The notes beneath the pieces were generated by a model. It saw only the letters and a list, made by a program, of their open reading frames with translations. It ran no database searches and was not told where the DNA came from. This document shows, one piece after another, positions 8,212 to 16,091 of a DNA stretch of 64,000 bases. Positions within the stretch are counted from its first letter, which is position 1. The number at the start of each line of letters is the position of its first letter. This DNA comes from Galbibacter mesophilus (GTDB lineage: Bacteria; Bacteroidota; Bacteroidia; Flavobacteriales; Flavobacteriaceae). The stretch is from NCBI RefSeq assembly GCF_023721415.1, contig NZ_JAMQVC010000001.1, positions 930,001 to 994,000 of the forward strand, given 5' to 3'. Position numbers and translations under genes: made by a program.

Positions 8212-9390
8212 ATGAAACCAGACCTTTTTACCGCACCTGATTATTACCAGATAGACGACCTTTTATCAGAAGAACACAAACTCGTACGTAATGCGGCGCG
8301 GGATTGGGTAAAAAAAGATGTTTCTCCCATTATCGAAGAATATGCGCAGCAAGCAAAATTTCCAAAACAAATCATAGGAGGTTTGGCGGAAATAGGTGCT
8401 TTTGGACCCTATATTCCGCAAGAATATGGTGGCGCTGGTCTGGATCAAATAAGCTACGGACTCATTATGCAGGAAATAGAGCGCGGCGATAGTGGTGTAC
8501 GTTCTACTGCTTCGGTACAATCGTCTTTGGTTATGTATCCTATTTGGAAATACGGTACGGAAGAGCAGCGCAAAAAATTTCTTCCGAAGTTAGCTTCTGG
8601 AGAATTTGTGGGTTGCTTCGGACTTACAGAACCGAACCATGGTTCTAATCCTGGCGGAATGGAAACTAAATTTAAAGAAGAAGGGGATTATTATATTTTA
8701 AACGGGGCTAAACTTTGGATATCAAACGCTCCCTTTGCAGATATTGCGATTGTTTGGGCAAAAAACGAAGAAGGTAGAATTCACGGACTCATCGTAGAGC
8801 GCGGTATGGAAGGTTTTTCCACTCCAGAAACTCATAACAAGTGGTCTCTTCGGGCATCGGCGACTGGGGAATTGATTTTTAATAACGTTAAAATACCGAA
8901 AGAAAACTTACTTCCGAACAAATCTGGTTTGGGCGCACCATTGGGTTGTTTGGACTCTGCACGTTATGGCATTGCCTGGGGTGCCATTGGAGCTGCGATG
9001 GACTGTTACGATACAGCTTTGCGTTACGCTAAAGAGCGTATTCAGTTTGGCAAACCTATTGCCGCTTATCAGCTTCAGCAAAAAAAATTAGCGGAAATGA
9101 TTACTGAAATTACCAAAGCTCAGTTGTTGGCATTTCGCCTAGGACAACTTAAAAATGAAGGGAAAGCCACCACTGCTCAAATTTCAATGGCAAAAAGAAA
9201 CAATGTTGATATGGCCTTGAATATTGCCAGGGAGGCAAGACAAGTTTTAGGCGCCATGGGAATTACCGGTGAATACAGCATCATGAGACACATGATGAAT
9301 CTTGAAAGTGTAATTACTTATGAAGGTACTCACGACATTCATCTGTTAATAACCGGATTGGATATTACTGGGGAACAGGCTTTTAAATAA
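8212..9390 (+). CDS. gcdH: Glutaryl-CoA dehydrogenase (acyl-CoA dehydrogenase family)
   Basis: FAD enzyme that oxidises and decarboxylates glutaryl-CoA to crotonyl-CoA during lysine and tryptophan breakdown. The 392 residues cover the acyl-CoA dehydrogenase N-terminal, middle and C-terminal domains. The flavin-binding segment CFGLTEPNHGSNPGGMET and the C-terminal YEGTHDIHLL...G..ITGEQAF are typical of glutaryl-CoA dehydrogenases. The catalytic base is Glu371 in YEGTHD. It appears monocistronic, with its own promoter and no other lysine-degradation gene nearby. A different acyl-CoA substrate is possible, but the C-terminal signature argues for glutaryl-CoA. Confidence 0.88.
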   Translation: MKPDLFTAPDYYQIDDLLSEEHKLVRNAARDWVKKDVSPIIEEYAQQAKFPKQIIGGLAEIGAFGPYIPQEYGGAGLDQISYGLIMQEIERGDSGVRSTASVQSSLVMYPIWKYGTEEQRKKFLPKLASGEFVGCFGLTEPNHGSNPGGMETKFKEEGDYYILNGAKLWISNAPFADIAIVWAKNEEGRIHGLIVERGMEGFSTPETHNKWSLRASATGELIFNNVKIPKENLLPNKSGLGAPLGCLDSARYGIAWGAIGAAMDCYDTALRYAKERIQFGKPIAAYQLQQKKLAEMITEITKAQLLAFRLGQLKNEGKATTAQISMAKRNNVDMALNIAREARQVLGAMGITGEYSIMRHMMNLESVITYEGTHDIHLLITGLDITGEQAFK

Positions 9391-9470
9391 CCGCTTCAAA
9401 TTGTTAAAATTCTTATGTTTTCGAAGATTATTTTAAGAATCTATTGATAATTTTTCCATAGCTGTTTTTG

Positions 9471-9478
9471 TATATTTG
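9471..9478 (+). promoter_or_regulatory. Promoter -7 box for the small exported protein
   Basis: TATATTTG, 41 bases before the ATG at 9520. Confidence 0.5.
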
Positions 9479-9519
9479 TTAATAGAACGAGTTAATATTA
9501 ACGATTAAACGATTTAGTT

Positions 9520-9867
9520 ATGAAAAAACGGCTATTATTTGCGATATTCTCATTTTTTATGATTTCAGCTATCGCACAGGAAAAAGAAGTAAATGTAGGT
9601 GACGTTTTTACAATCAACAGCATTTCTAAAAGTGATTTCAGCCACATTGAACTTCCAAGAAAGAACATCATTATTAAACGTGGCGGTGTTCCCGATTATA
9701 AAACAGTATTTAATAATGAAGTAGTGGTTACAGAAGTATCTACAAATAACGATGGGGAACAAATTGCACGTTTAAAAAGAACCGATGGAAGAAAGTTTTT
9801 TAGCAGCTTTCCAACCGTTACAGCAAATGTAAATAGAGCGTTGGAGGCGGAAGAACTTACTTTCTAA
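9520..9867 (+). CDS. Small exported protein of unknown function
   Basis: No family recognised. The 115 residues start with a clear signal peptide (MKKRLLFAIFSFFMISAIAQ) with probable cleavage after the Ala-Gln, then about 95 mostly beta-rich residues with no Cys. The segments VGDVFTINSISKSDFSHIELPR and RLKRTDGRKFF are its most distinctive parts. It is probably periplasmic or exported. Its last 11 bases overlap the end of the convergent enoyl-CoA hydratase gene. It has its own promoter, so it is not part of the dehydrogenase transcript. Confidence 0.8.
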   Translation: MKKRLLFAIFSFFMISAIAQEKEVNVGDVFTINSISKSDFSHIELPRKNIIIKRGGVPDYKTVFNNEVVVTEVSTNNDGEQIARLKRTDGRKFFSSFPTVTANVNRALEAEELTF

Positions 9868-10624
9868 ATTTCTTTAATGCATTTTTAGTTTCATGGGAAA
9901 GTACCAATTTACCAGATGTTTTCGCTCTTTCAACAAGTAGTGAATCCCAATGGTTGGTGTTTTCCCATAATATTCTTTTCATATCAAGAAGAGCTTCGGG
10001 ATTGTAGCTAGCTAAGTTCGCACTTAAAATATCCACTTCTTTGTCCATTTCAGGAATAGTTTCAAATACTTTTGCATACAAGCCTCTTTCCTTCGCCCAA
10101 TACGCATTTTTCCACTCCGTTCCCGCTAACGTTAGTTCCGCCAAAGAGGCAACACCCATTTTTCTTTCTACGGCTGGGGCAATTACAAACGGACCAATAC
10201 CTATGGTTAATTCCGAAAGTTTCACGGCCGCAGCTTCCGTGGCAATGGCATAATCACAGGCGGCAACCAAACCAACACCGCCGCCAACCGTTTTTCCCTG
10301 CACCCGACCAATAATGAGTTTTCTACATTTTCGCATAGCATTAATTACATTTCCGAAACCTTCGAAGAATTTCTGTCCTTCTTCGGCATTGGTAATTGCT
10401 AATAACTCATCAAAAGATGCACCCGCACAAAAAGCTTTTTCACCTTCACTTTTCAAAATAATTATAGAAACCTTATCGTTTGCTGATAACTTATTGAATT
10501 CGGTAGCCAAACGCGAAAGTAATTCCGAAGGAAAAGAATTACTTGCTGGATGACCGAATTCTACTGTAGCAATGCGGTTTTCTATTTTAGTAAAGAGGCT
10601 TCCGTTGTTTCTATTTGTTGGCAT
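9857..10624 (-). CDS. Enoyl-CoA hydratase/isomerase family protein
   Basis: Crotonase-fold enzyme acting on an acyl-CoA thioester. The oxyanion-hole segments are visible as AFCAGASFDELL and GKTVGGGVGLVAACDYAIA, followed by LSELTIGIGPFVIAPAVERKMG. An ATG at 10645 would add seven residues, but MPTNRNNGSLFTKIENRIATVEF is the more natural beginning. Catalytic acids of classical hydratases are hard to place, since the second one falls in a GI-GPF region rather than a typical GxxP-Glu pair. It may therefore be a specialised crotonase such as a methylglutaconyl-CoA hydratase or an isomerase. The stop overlaps the end of the convergent small exported protein by 11 bases. Confidence 0.83.
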   Translation of the reverse strand: MPTNRNNGSLFTKIENRIATVEFGHPASNSFPSELLSRLATEFNKLSANDKVSIIILKSEGEKAFCAGASFDELLAITNAEEGQKFFEGFGNVINAMRKCRKLIIGRVQGKTVGGGVGLVAACDYAIATEAAAVKLSELTIGIGPFVIAPAVERKMGVASLAELTLAGTEWKNAYWAKERGLYAKVFETIPEMDKEVDILSANLASYNPEALLDMKRILWENTNHWDSLLVERAKTSGKLVLSHETKNALKKFRK

Positions 10625-10705
10625 GTTTTTATGTGTTTGGTTCATTCATTAAACCCTTTCATTTAGTTCATTGATCTTTAATTGTTTTTTTAAAGGTATT
10701 CATGA

Positions 10706-10879
10706 ACCTCCTTCGTCGGTTTCTTTTGCTCGCCCAAAAGAAACGAAACAAAGAAAAAGGCGCCTTATCCCGAGGAATTTTTTCGACCATAAAGTCGAAA
10801 AACCATTTTCAAAACTCCGCGTCGCTTCCTACCTCAGCTCCTGTTCTCGGAGCTTTTGAAAATTATTCTTTGGATAAGG
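10706..10879. repeat. Compound palindromic element, possible third member of the hairpin repeat family
   Basis: Several perfect stems are nested here: TTTCTTTTG/CAAAAGAAA (10720-10743), TTTTTCGAC/GTCGAAAAA (10779-10802), AGCTCC/GGAGCT (10836-10854) and an outer CCTTATCC/GGATAAGG (10763-10770 and 10872-10879). Read on the minus strand, its GGAAGCG block and TTGTTTCGTTT hairpin recall the copies at 4936 and 30050, but the middle differs. It fills the gap between the hydratase and the MATE gene. Confidence 0.6.
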
Positions 10880-10904
10880 AAATTACAATCCAAATGTAGG
10901 GAAA

Positions 10905-12233
10905 CTAAGCGGCATTTACATATTTCCTTCGGAATTTAATGACCAAAGCTAGTGAACGGACAAGCATCCAAACGAAGAAGGCAATCCAAATAGCGTAAAG
11001 TTTCATTCCGAAGTAATCAAAAATGAGTAACGCTGGGGTGAATCCTAGAAACGTTGCCGCGAGCAGTACATTCCGCAGGTATTTTGCCTCACCAAGACCT
11101 TTAAAAATTCCATCAAACATAAAAGCTACTGCATTTACCGGCTGCATGAGCAAGACCACCCAAAAAACGGATGAAAACAAAGCAAGAACTGTTTCCTCCT
11201 TATTGAAAAGTAATCCGATTTCATCATAGAAAACACCGCAAACAACCATTAAAATTACGGCTATAAAAATGGCATATTTACAAATATCGATACTCAAATT
11301 CCAAAGTCGGTTATATTCTTTCGCGCCCAGTAATCTTCCAGAAATAGCGTTACCCGCGTTGGCATAACCATCAATAAAAAAAGAGAAGAACAGCCAAATA
11401 TTCATTAGAATACTTTGTGCTGCGATGTAGTTTTTTCCATAGTCGGTTGCATAGGCATTCGCCAGATAAATAGCGAAGTTCAAGGCGGCAGTCCGAACAA
11501 ATAAATTAACGCTCATGAGAAGTAGGTTTTTCATTTGCGGATTAATTTTCCGACTAATTTTAAATCCGAATGGCGTTTTCTTCATATAAAAGTAAAGTGC
11601 CATTAGCAACATGGTAAATTGGGCACAAACACTAGCGTAACCCGCACCTTTCAAATGCATTGCAGGAATAAGTCCGTCGATTCCGTACACCAAAATATAA
11701 TCTAAAACAATATTAACCGCTGCACCTGTTAAACTGCATTTCATGGCCCACAAGGTATTTTGCATTCCTCGAAAAACACCAAAAATGGCAAACGTAACCA
11801 ACGTTAGGGGATAACCCATCGCTCGAATGGTGTAATATTCGGCGGTATATTGGAGTATTAATCCTTCAGCATTGTAAAGGCTAAAAATTTCCGTAGCTAT
11901 CAAAGCCGTACTCAAATAAATAACAACGCTTAACAACAGATTAAAAAACAACGCCTGGGGAACCAATGTTTTAACCGCATGCAAGCGTTTACCCCCGAAA
12001 TGCTGTGAAACAATTGCCGAAATAGCTGTTTTGGTTTGGGCTACAATCCAAATAATAGCCGAAAGAAAAGAACCTACAATGCCCGCTGCCGCCAAAGCTT
12101 CGACCGGATTTTTCTCTACATTTCCTATGATAGCGATATCGGTTAACGAAATCAATGGTTCTGCAATGCCTGCAATAATAGCAGGAATAGCCAATGTATT
12201 GATTTCTTTAAAGGTTACCTTGGGTGTTTTCAA
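10905..12233 (-). CDS. MATE family efflux transporter
   Basis: Cation-coupled multidrug or toxin exporter of the inner membrane, of the DinF-like branch. The 442 residues contain twelve hydrophobic segments in two halves, starting with NTLAIPAIIAGIAEPLISLTD, a MATE signature in which a Gly/Pro-rich first helix is followed by the conserved Asp. The start is a TTG at 12233; an ATG at 12247 is in another frame and stops after four codons, and a TAnnTTTG box at 12260-12267 supports initiation near 12233. Substrate unknown. Confidence 0.9.
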   Translation of the reverse strand: MKTPKVTFKEINTLAIPAIIAGIAEPLISLTDIAIIGNVEKNPVEALAAAGIVGSFLSAIIWIVAQTKTAISAIVSQHFGGKRLHAVKTLVPQALFFNLLLSVVIYLSTALIATEIFSLYNAEGLILQYTAEYYTIRAMGYPLTLVTFAIFGVFRGMQNTLWAMKCSLTGAAVNIVLDYILVYGIDGLIPAMHLKGAGYASVCAQFTMLLMALYFYMKKTPFGFKISRKINPQMKNLLLMSVNLFVRTAALNFAIYLANAYATDYGKNYIAAQSILMNIWLFFSFFIDGYANAGNAISGRLLGAKEYNRLWNLSIDICKYAIFIAVILMVVCGVFYDEIGLLFNKEETVLALFSSVFWVVLLMQPVNAVAFMFDGIFKGLGEAKYLRNVLLAATFLGFTPALLIFDYFGMKLYAIWIAFFVWMLVRSLALVIKFRRKYVNAA

Positions 12234-12259
12234 TAGAGTAGTTTCATTAAAACTTTGTG

Positions 12260-12267
12260 CAAAAATA
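12260..12267 (-). promoter_or_regulatory. Promoter -7 box for the MATE transporter
   Basis: CAAAAATA on the plus strand reads TATTTTTG on the minus strand, 26 bases before the TTG start. Confidence 0.5.
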
Positions 12268-12336
12268 AGAAACCTTTTTGCTTAAACCTTTTTGGATTGA
12301 GCTTTGTGGGCGGTATGGATATCTACAAAAACAAAA

Positions 12337-12360
12337 AACCACCGCTATGTAGCGGTGGTT
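12337..12360 (-). terminator. Rho-independent terminator of tRNA-Ala
   Basis: AACCACCGCTA (12337-12347) and TAGCGGTGGTT (12350-12360) form a perfect 11-base stem; on the minus strand it is followed by a T-rich run. It lies just 3' of the tRNA gene. Confidence 0.85.
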
Positions 12361-12367
12361 TTTGATG

Positions 12368-12441
12368 TGGAGCATATCGGAGTCGAACCGATGACCTCTA
12401 CACTGCCAGTGTAGCGCTCTAGCCAGCTGAGCTAATGCCCC
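12368..12441 (-). tRNA. tRNA-Ala (anticodon GGC)
   Basis: A 74-base cloverleaf on the minus strand. The acceptor stem GGGGCAT pairs with ATGCTCC and includes the G3-U70 wobble pair that identifies alanine tRNA. The D-arm reads AGCTCAGCTGGCTAGAGC, the anticodon arm CTACACTGGCAGTGTAG with anticodon GGC, and the T-arm has GGTTCGACTCC. The CCA end is not encoded. A terminator follows at once, so it is probably a single-gene transcript. Confidence 0.97.
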
Positions 12442-12641
12442 ATTTGTTTGGGATGTCAAAATTATATTTTTTTTTGATATCTCCACTAAAAAAGTATCTT
12501 TTATTCACTTAAAAAACAAATCCAACAAATTGTCTTGTAACTTACAGAAGACTAATCCCTCCTCCCTTTTAAGAAAAGAATAACACCATGCATTTTTAAC
12601 TCTCTCGATTTGCTATTAATTTTAGAAAAAACTTGAAATAA

Positions 12642-13355
12642 ATGGACTTAAAAGGAAAAGTTGCCTATATAACAGGCGGAACGAAAGGAATAGGATACGG
12701 AGTCGCAGAAGCGCTTCTAAAACAAGGTATGAAAGTTGCTATTAGTGGTCGAAAATTGGAAGATGCCGAAAAAGCCGCTAAAAGCTTAAGTAGCGATGAT
12801 AGTTTGGTTTTGGGACTTTCTTCGGATGTTACGAAGCTAGAAAATGAAAAAGAAGCCGTAAAAAAGATTTTGGATAAATTTGGACAATTGGATGTCGTTC
12901 TCGCTAATGCCGGACTTGGGCATTATGCTCCGGTAGACGAGCTTACTGATGAAGAATGGCACCAAATGATAGACACCAACCTCAATGGTGTTTTTCATAC
13001 CTTGAAAGCATCGGTGGAGGCCTTAAAACAATCAAAAGGATATTACATGACCTTAGCTAGTTTGGCGGGAACCAATTTCTTTGCCAATGGAGCGGGTTAC
13101 AATGCCACCAAATTTGGTGTAGTTGGTTTTACACAGGCTGCCATGCTCGATTTAAGAAAGTACGACATAAAGGTTTCAACCATTATGCCAGGTTCTGTGG
13201 CTACGCATTTTAATAACAACACGCCTTCTGAAAAGGATGCTTGGAAGATTCAACCGGAAGATATCGGACAAATGGTGGTGGATCTATTAAATATGCACCC
13301 AAGAACATTACCGAGTAAAATTGAGGTTAGACCTTCTAGACCTGATAAAAAATAG
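12642..13355 (+). CDS. SDR family oxidoreductase
   Basis: NAD(P)-dependent short-chain dehydrogenase/reductase of the classical type. It has the dinucleotide motif TGGTKGIG near residue 10, the NAG motif (VLANAGLGHY) near residue 88 and the active-site YNATK near residue 150, with the catalytic Ser in the ASLAG segment before it. The 237 residues match the family. It resembles 3-oxoacyl-ACP reductases, but no fatty-acid gene is adjacent, so the substrate stays open. It ends in a strong terminator shared with dusB on the other strand. Confidence 0.9.
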   Translation: MDLKGKVAYITGGTKGIGYGVAEALLKQGMKVAISGRKLEDAEKAAKSLSSDDSLVLGLSSDVTKLENEKEAVKKILDKFGQLDVVLANAGLGHYAPVDELTDEEWHQMIDTNLNGVFHTLKASVEALKQSKGYYMTLASLAGTNFFANGAGYNATKFGVVGFTQAAMLDLRKYDIKVSTIMPGSVATHFNNNTPSEKDAWKIQPEDIGQMVVDLLNMHPRTLPSKIEVRPSRPDKK

Positions 13356-13370
13356 AACTTGTTTAAAAAA

Positions 13371-13404
13371 AACCTCCGAAAGTAACTTTTTACTTTCGGA
13401 GGTT
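13371..13404. terminator. Bidirectional terminator between the SDR gene and dusB
   Basis: AACCTCCGAAAGTAA and TTACTTTCGGAGGTT form a perfect 15-base stem around CTTT. An A-run lies before it and a T-run after it, so it can stop transcription from both convergent genes. Confidence 0.9.
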
Positions 13405-13427
13405 TTCTTTTTTTTAAATTTTTATCT

Positions 13428-14420
13428 CTAAGCAAACTGAAAGTCTGCAAATTTTTCTTCTACCTCATCAAATGCAGCAAATACATCGGCTGCGTCATCG
13501 CTGGTAACCATTTTCATTCGGTATTCTTTAAAATGAGGAATCCCTTTAAAATAATTAGTGTAGTGTCTTCTGGTTTCAAAAACCCCTAATTTCTCTCCTT
13601 TCCAGTCGATAGACATCTGTAAATGGCGACGGGCGGCTTTTACACGCTCTTCAATGGTCGGAGGCGCCAAATGCTCCCCCGTTTTAAAGTAATGCTTTAC
13701 TTCTTTAAAAAACCATGGGTAACCAATACTCGCCCTTCCAATCATCGCTCCGTCAAGACCATATTCATCGCGCATTTTCATTGCCATTTCTGGAGTATCT
13801 ACATCACCGTTCCCAAAAACAGGAATATGCATTCGGGGATTATTTTTAACTTCAGCAATAGGTGCCCAGTTTGCGCTCCCTTTATACATTTGAACCCTTG
13901 TACGGCCGTGGATGGAAATCGCTTTTATCCCCACATCTTGAAGTCTTTCGGCAACATCAACTATTTTAATGGTTTCTGAATCCCACCCCAAACGTGTTTT
14001 TACCGTTACCGGAAGATTGGTTCGCTTTACCATTTCTTCAGTAAGCTTTACCATCAAAGGAATATCTTTTAAAATACCGGCACCGGCATTTTTACTTACA
14101 ACTTTTTTTACGGGACAACCAAAGTTGATATCAATAATATCTGGATTGGATTTCTCAACAATATCAATGGCTTGCAGCATGGAGTCGAGCTCCGCACCGA
14201 AGATTTGAATTCCCACTGGTCGTTCCTTCTCGTAGATGTCTAATTTCTGAACACTTTTTGCCGCATCACGAATTAATCCTTCCGAAGAAATAAACTCCGT
14301 ATAAACCACATCTGCCCCTTGTTCTTTGCACAATGCACGAAAAGGTGGGTCACTCACATCTTCCATCGGTGCTAATAACAAAGGAAAGTCCCCTACATCT
14401 ATCGATCCAATTTTTGCCAC
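13428..14420 (-). CDS. dusB: tRNA-dihydrouridine synthase (DusB type)
   Basis: FMN enzyme that reduces uridines in the tRNA D-loop. The 330 residues begin the TIM barrel with PLLLAPMEDVSDPPFRALC, the Dus FMN-binding start. The active-site Cys is at about 102 in INFGCPVKKV, and the phosphate-binding segments VFGNGDV and GAMIGRASIGYPW are present. The start is a GTG at 14420 with a TAnnTTTG box about 34 bases upstream. It may be the first gene of a short transcript, since the next gene on this strand lies well upstream with its own start region. Assigning it to DusB rather than another Dus class is by overall resemblance. Confidence 0.93.
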   Translation of the reverse strand: MAKIGSIDVGDFPLLLAPMEDVSDPPFRALCKEQGADVVYTEFISSEGLIRDAAKSVQKLDIYEKERPVGIQIFGAELDSMLQAIDIVEKSNPDIIDINFGCPVKKVVSKNAGAGILKDIPLMVKLTEEMVKRTNLPVTVKTRLGWDSETIKIVDVAERLQDVGIKAISIHGRTRVQMYKGSANWAPIAEVKNNPRMHIPVFGNGDVDTPEMAMKMRDEYGLDGAMIGRASIGYPWFFKEVKHYFKTGEHLAPPTIEERVKAARRHLQMSIDWKGEKLGVFETRRHYTNYFKGIPHFKEYRMKMVTSDDAADVFAAFDEVEEKFADFQFA

Positions 14421-14453
14421 AATTATATTAGTTTAAGCGTTCGTATTCAGGTG

Positions 14454-14461
14454 CAAAGATA
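14454..14461 (-). promoter_or_regulatory. Promoter -7 box for dusB
   Basis: CAAAGATA on the plus strand reads TATCTTTG on the minus strand, 33 bases before the GTG start. Confidence 0.6.
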
Positions 14462-14555
14462 AGTATTTAAGGTGAGTTCGAAATAACCTACCTTAGAATA
14501 TACAAGCATATATGGAATTAGAATGACTTGAAGCTTTTTGATTTCTGTATTGACA

Positions 14556-15758
14556 TTAAAAAATATCCTTTTTGTCGAGGTAAATCAATCCGCTTGTGTT
14601 TTCATTTAGAATACGTTTGGTACGTAAATAACGGTTCAAGTTATATTCATCAAAATTCTCAGCATTCTTGTCAACACTACTAATATGAACCCTTCCGGCG
14701 GAATGAATAAACTCGTTGTTGCCAATCCACATTCCTACATGAATAACTCTTTCTTTGGAGTCCTCCGTGGCCTTTTTTCCGAAGAAAAGAAGGTCTCCAG
14801 GTTGCAACTTGCTAAAATCTTTACTGTCATCTACCAAAATACCTTCGTGGATTTGTTGAGAAGCATCCCTTGGGATTACCATTCCGTTTAAGAAATAAAT
14901 AGTTTTAGTAAAACCGCTGCAATCCACTCCTTTTGGTGAAGTTCCACCCCATAAATACGGCAGCCCCATCAAGGTTTTAGAGGTAGCCACCAAACCTTCT
15001 TTTGTATGCGGTAACGCTTCCATCCATTCTTGGTAAGGAGTCCCTTCTTCTTGACTAACAAAAGCAGTTCTTCCGTCGGGATAAGTGACTTTGTAAAAAT
15101 CGTTTTCCTCGCCTTCCAGACGCAAAATATTACCCGCTACGATATCTGAAATTACTTGCGAATCTGTATTCGCCTCCGCATACGAGCTACCAGAAGTTTT
15201 GGTATAAATTATTTTTTCTGAAGCCTTCCAAGCCGCAAAGGTTTCTTTATCCATAGGCTCCACGCCACCGTAATCCACCCAAGCAATGTATTTATCTGGT
15301 GTTTGGATTAAATACCAACTTCCTTCTTTTTTTAGCACGTTCACAGGCATTCCCAACGTTCCTTGCGTAACCAATTCTGCCGAATGTTTGGGTGCTCCCC
15401 TTAAATTAGCGGCCGAAATTTTAATTACCCCTTGCGTTTTTCCTTCCAAGTTTTCCGAAGGCAAAATGGCTACACTATCTACAAATGTTATGTTTTCTTC
15501 CTTTAATTTTTGCTGAAGTTTTTCAACCGCTTTAGGAATATTAGAATTGCCCTTTAAAACATAACCGTTTTCCGACTTTTCAGCTTCCACATCAAATAAA
15601 GCAACGCGCTTATCAGGTGCAAATTCCTCCTTTACGGAAGAAATAATCGGACTCACTTCATTGGCTTCTGCTTTGTTCTCTTCAGGAGTATTACAAGCAA
15701 ACAACGAAACGGTTATCAGCAATAGGCAAAACAATTTTCTTACTAACATGGTATTCAT
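14556..15758 (-). CDS. NlpC/P60 (C40) peptidase lipoprotein with SH3-like domains
   Basis: Cell-wall hydrolase expected to cut gamma-D-Glu-diaminopimelate bonds in peptidoglycan. From the ATG at 15758 it starts MNTMLVRKLFCLLLITVSLFAC, a lipoprotein signal with lipobox LFAC. Two SH3-like segments follow in the middle (INLRGAPKHSAELV-like and DFYKVTYPDGRTAFV). The C-terminal NlpC/P60 domain shows the catalytic Cys280 in GVDCSGFTK and His340 in IHVGMWIG. An ATG at 15800 would place 14 residues before the signal and is unlikely. Attachment to the outer membrane facing the periplasm is inferred from the lipobox. Confidence 0.9.
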   Translation of the reverse strand: MNTMLVRKLFCLLLITVSLFACNTPEENKAEANEVSPIISSVKEEFAPDKRVALFDVEAEKSENGYVLKGNSNIPKAVEKLQQKLKEENITFVDSVAILPSENLEGKTQGVIKISAANLRGAPKHSAELVTQGTLGMPVNVLKKEGSWYLIQTPDKYIAWVDYGGVEPMDKETFAAWKASEKIIYTKTSGSSYAEANTDSQVISDIVAGNILRLEGEENDFYKVTYPDGRTAFVSQEEGTPYQEWMEALPHTKEGLVATSKTLMGLPYLWGGTSPKGVDCSGFTKTIYFLNGMVIPRDASQQIHEGILVDDSKDFSKLQPGDLLFFGKKATEDSKERVIHVGMWIGNNEFIHSAGRVHISSVDKNAENFDEYNLNRYLRTKRILNENTSGLIYLDKKDIF

Positions 15759-15821
15759 ATTTAAAAAATAAACTACATCGAAACTACAAATTAACTTCAT
15801 TTTTATTGAAATTCCGTTTTA

Positions 15822-15984
15822 ATACCATTTATAATTAGAATTTACCGTAATAAAACACCCTTTTTTCCTTTCTAGCTCATTATAAAAAGAAACCGTAACT
15901 AAGGCTATGCTTTATTTTTCTAATTCCTATAAAGAAAAAAAATTAGTATTTTCTTTTACAGTAAATTCTAAGCACAAATGGTAT
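15822..15984. repeat. 163-base element with 29-base terminal inverted repeats (MITE-like)
   Basis: The left end, ATACCATTT (15822-15830) plus TTAGAATTTACCGTAA (15835-15850), is mirrored by TTACAGTAAATTCTAA (15956-15971) plus AAATGGTAT (15976-15984). The four-base spacer in each arm differs, otherwise only one position is mismatched. The 105-base centre is AT-rich and non-coding. It lies between the divergent NlpC/P60 and lepA genes. I see no target-site duplication, so a mobile origin is unproven. Confidence 0.6.
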
Positions 15985-16053
15985 AAGCGATAAAATAGTA
16001 CAATTTATCTTTCTAATATTCCTTTATTACTTATCCCAGCGTTTTAAATTGGT

Positions 16054-16061
16054 TATATTTG
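16054..16061 (+). promoter_or_regulatory. Promoter -7 box for lepA
   Basis: TATATTTG, 30 bases before the lepA ATG. Confidence 0.55.
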
Positions 16062-16091
16062 CTGATTGAAAATTTGCATTGATAAACGGCT

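Noticed and set aside
12247-12486. Protein frame across the tRNA-Ala gene
   Set aside because: It runs through a perfect cloverleaf and its terminator, so it is an accident of the tRNA sequence.
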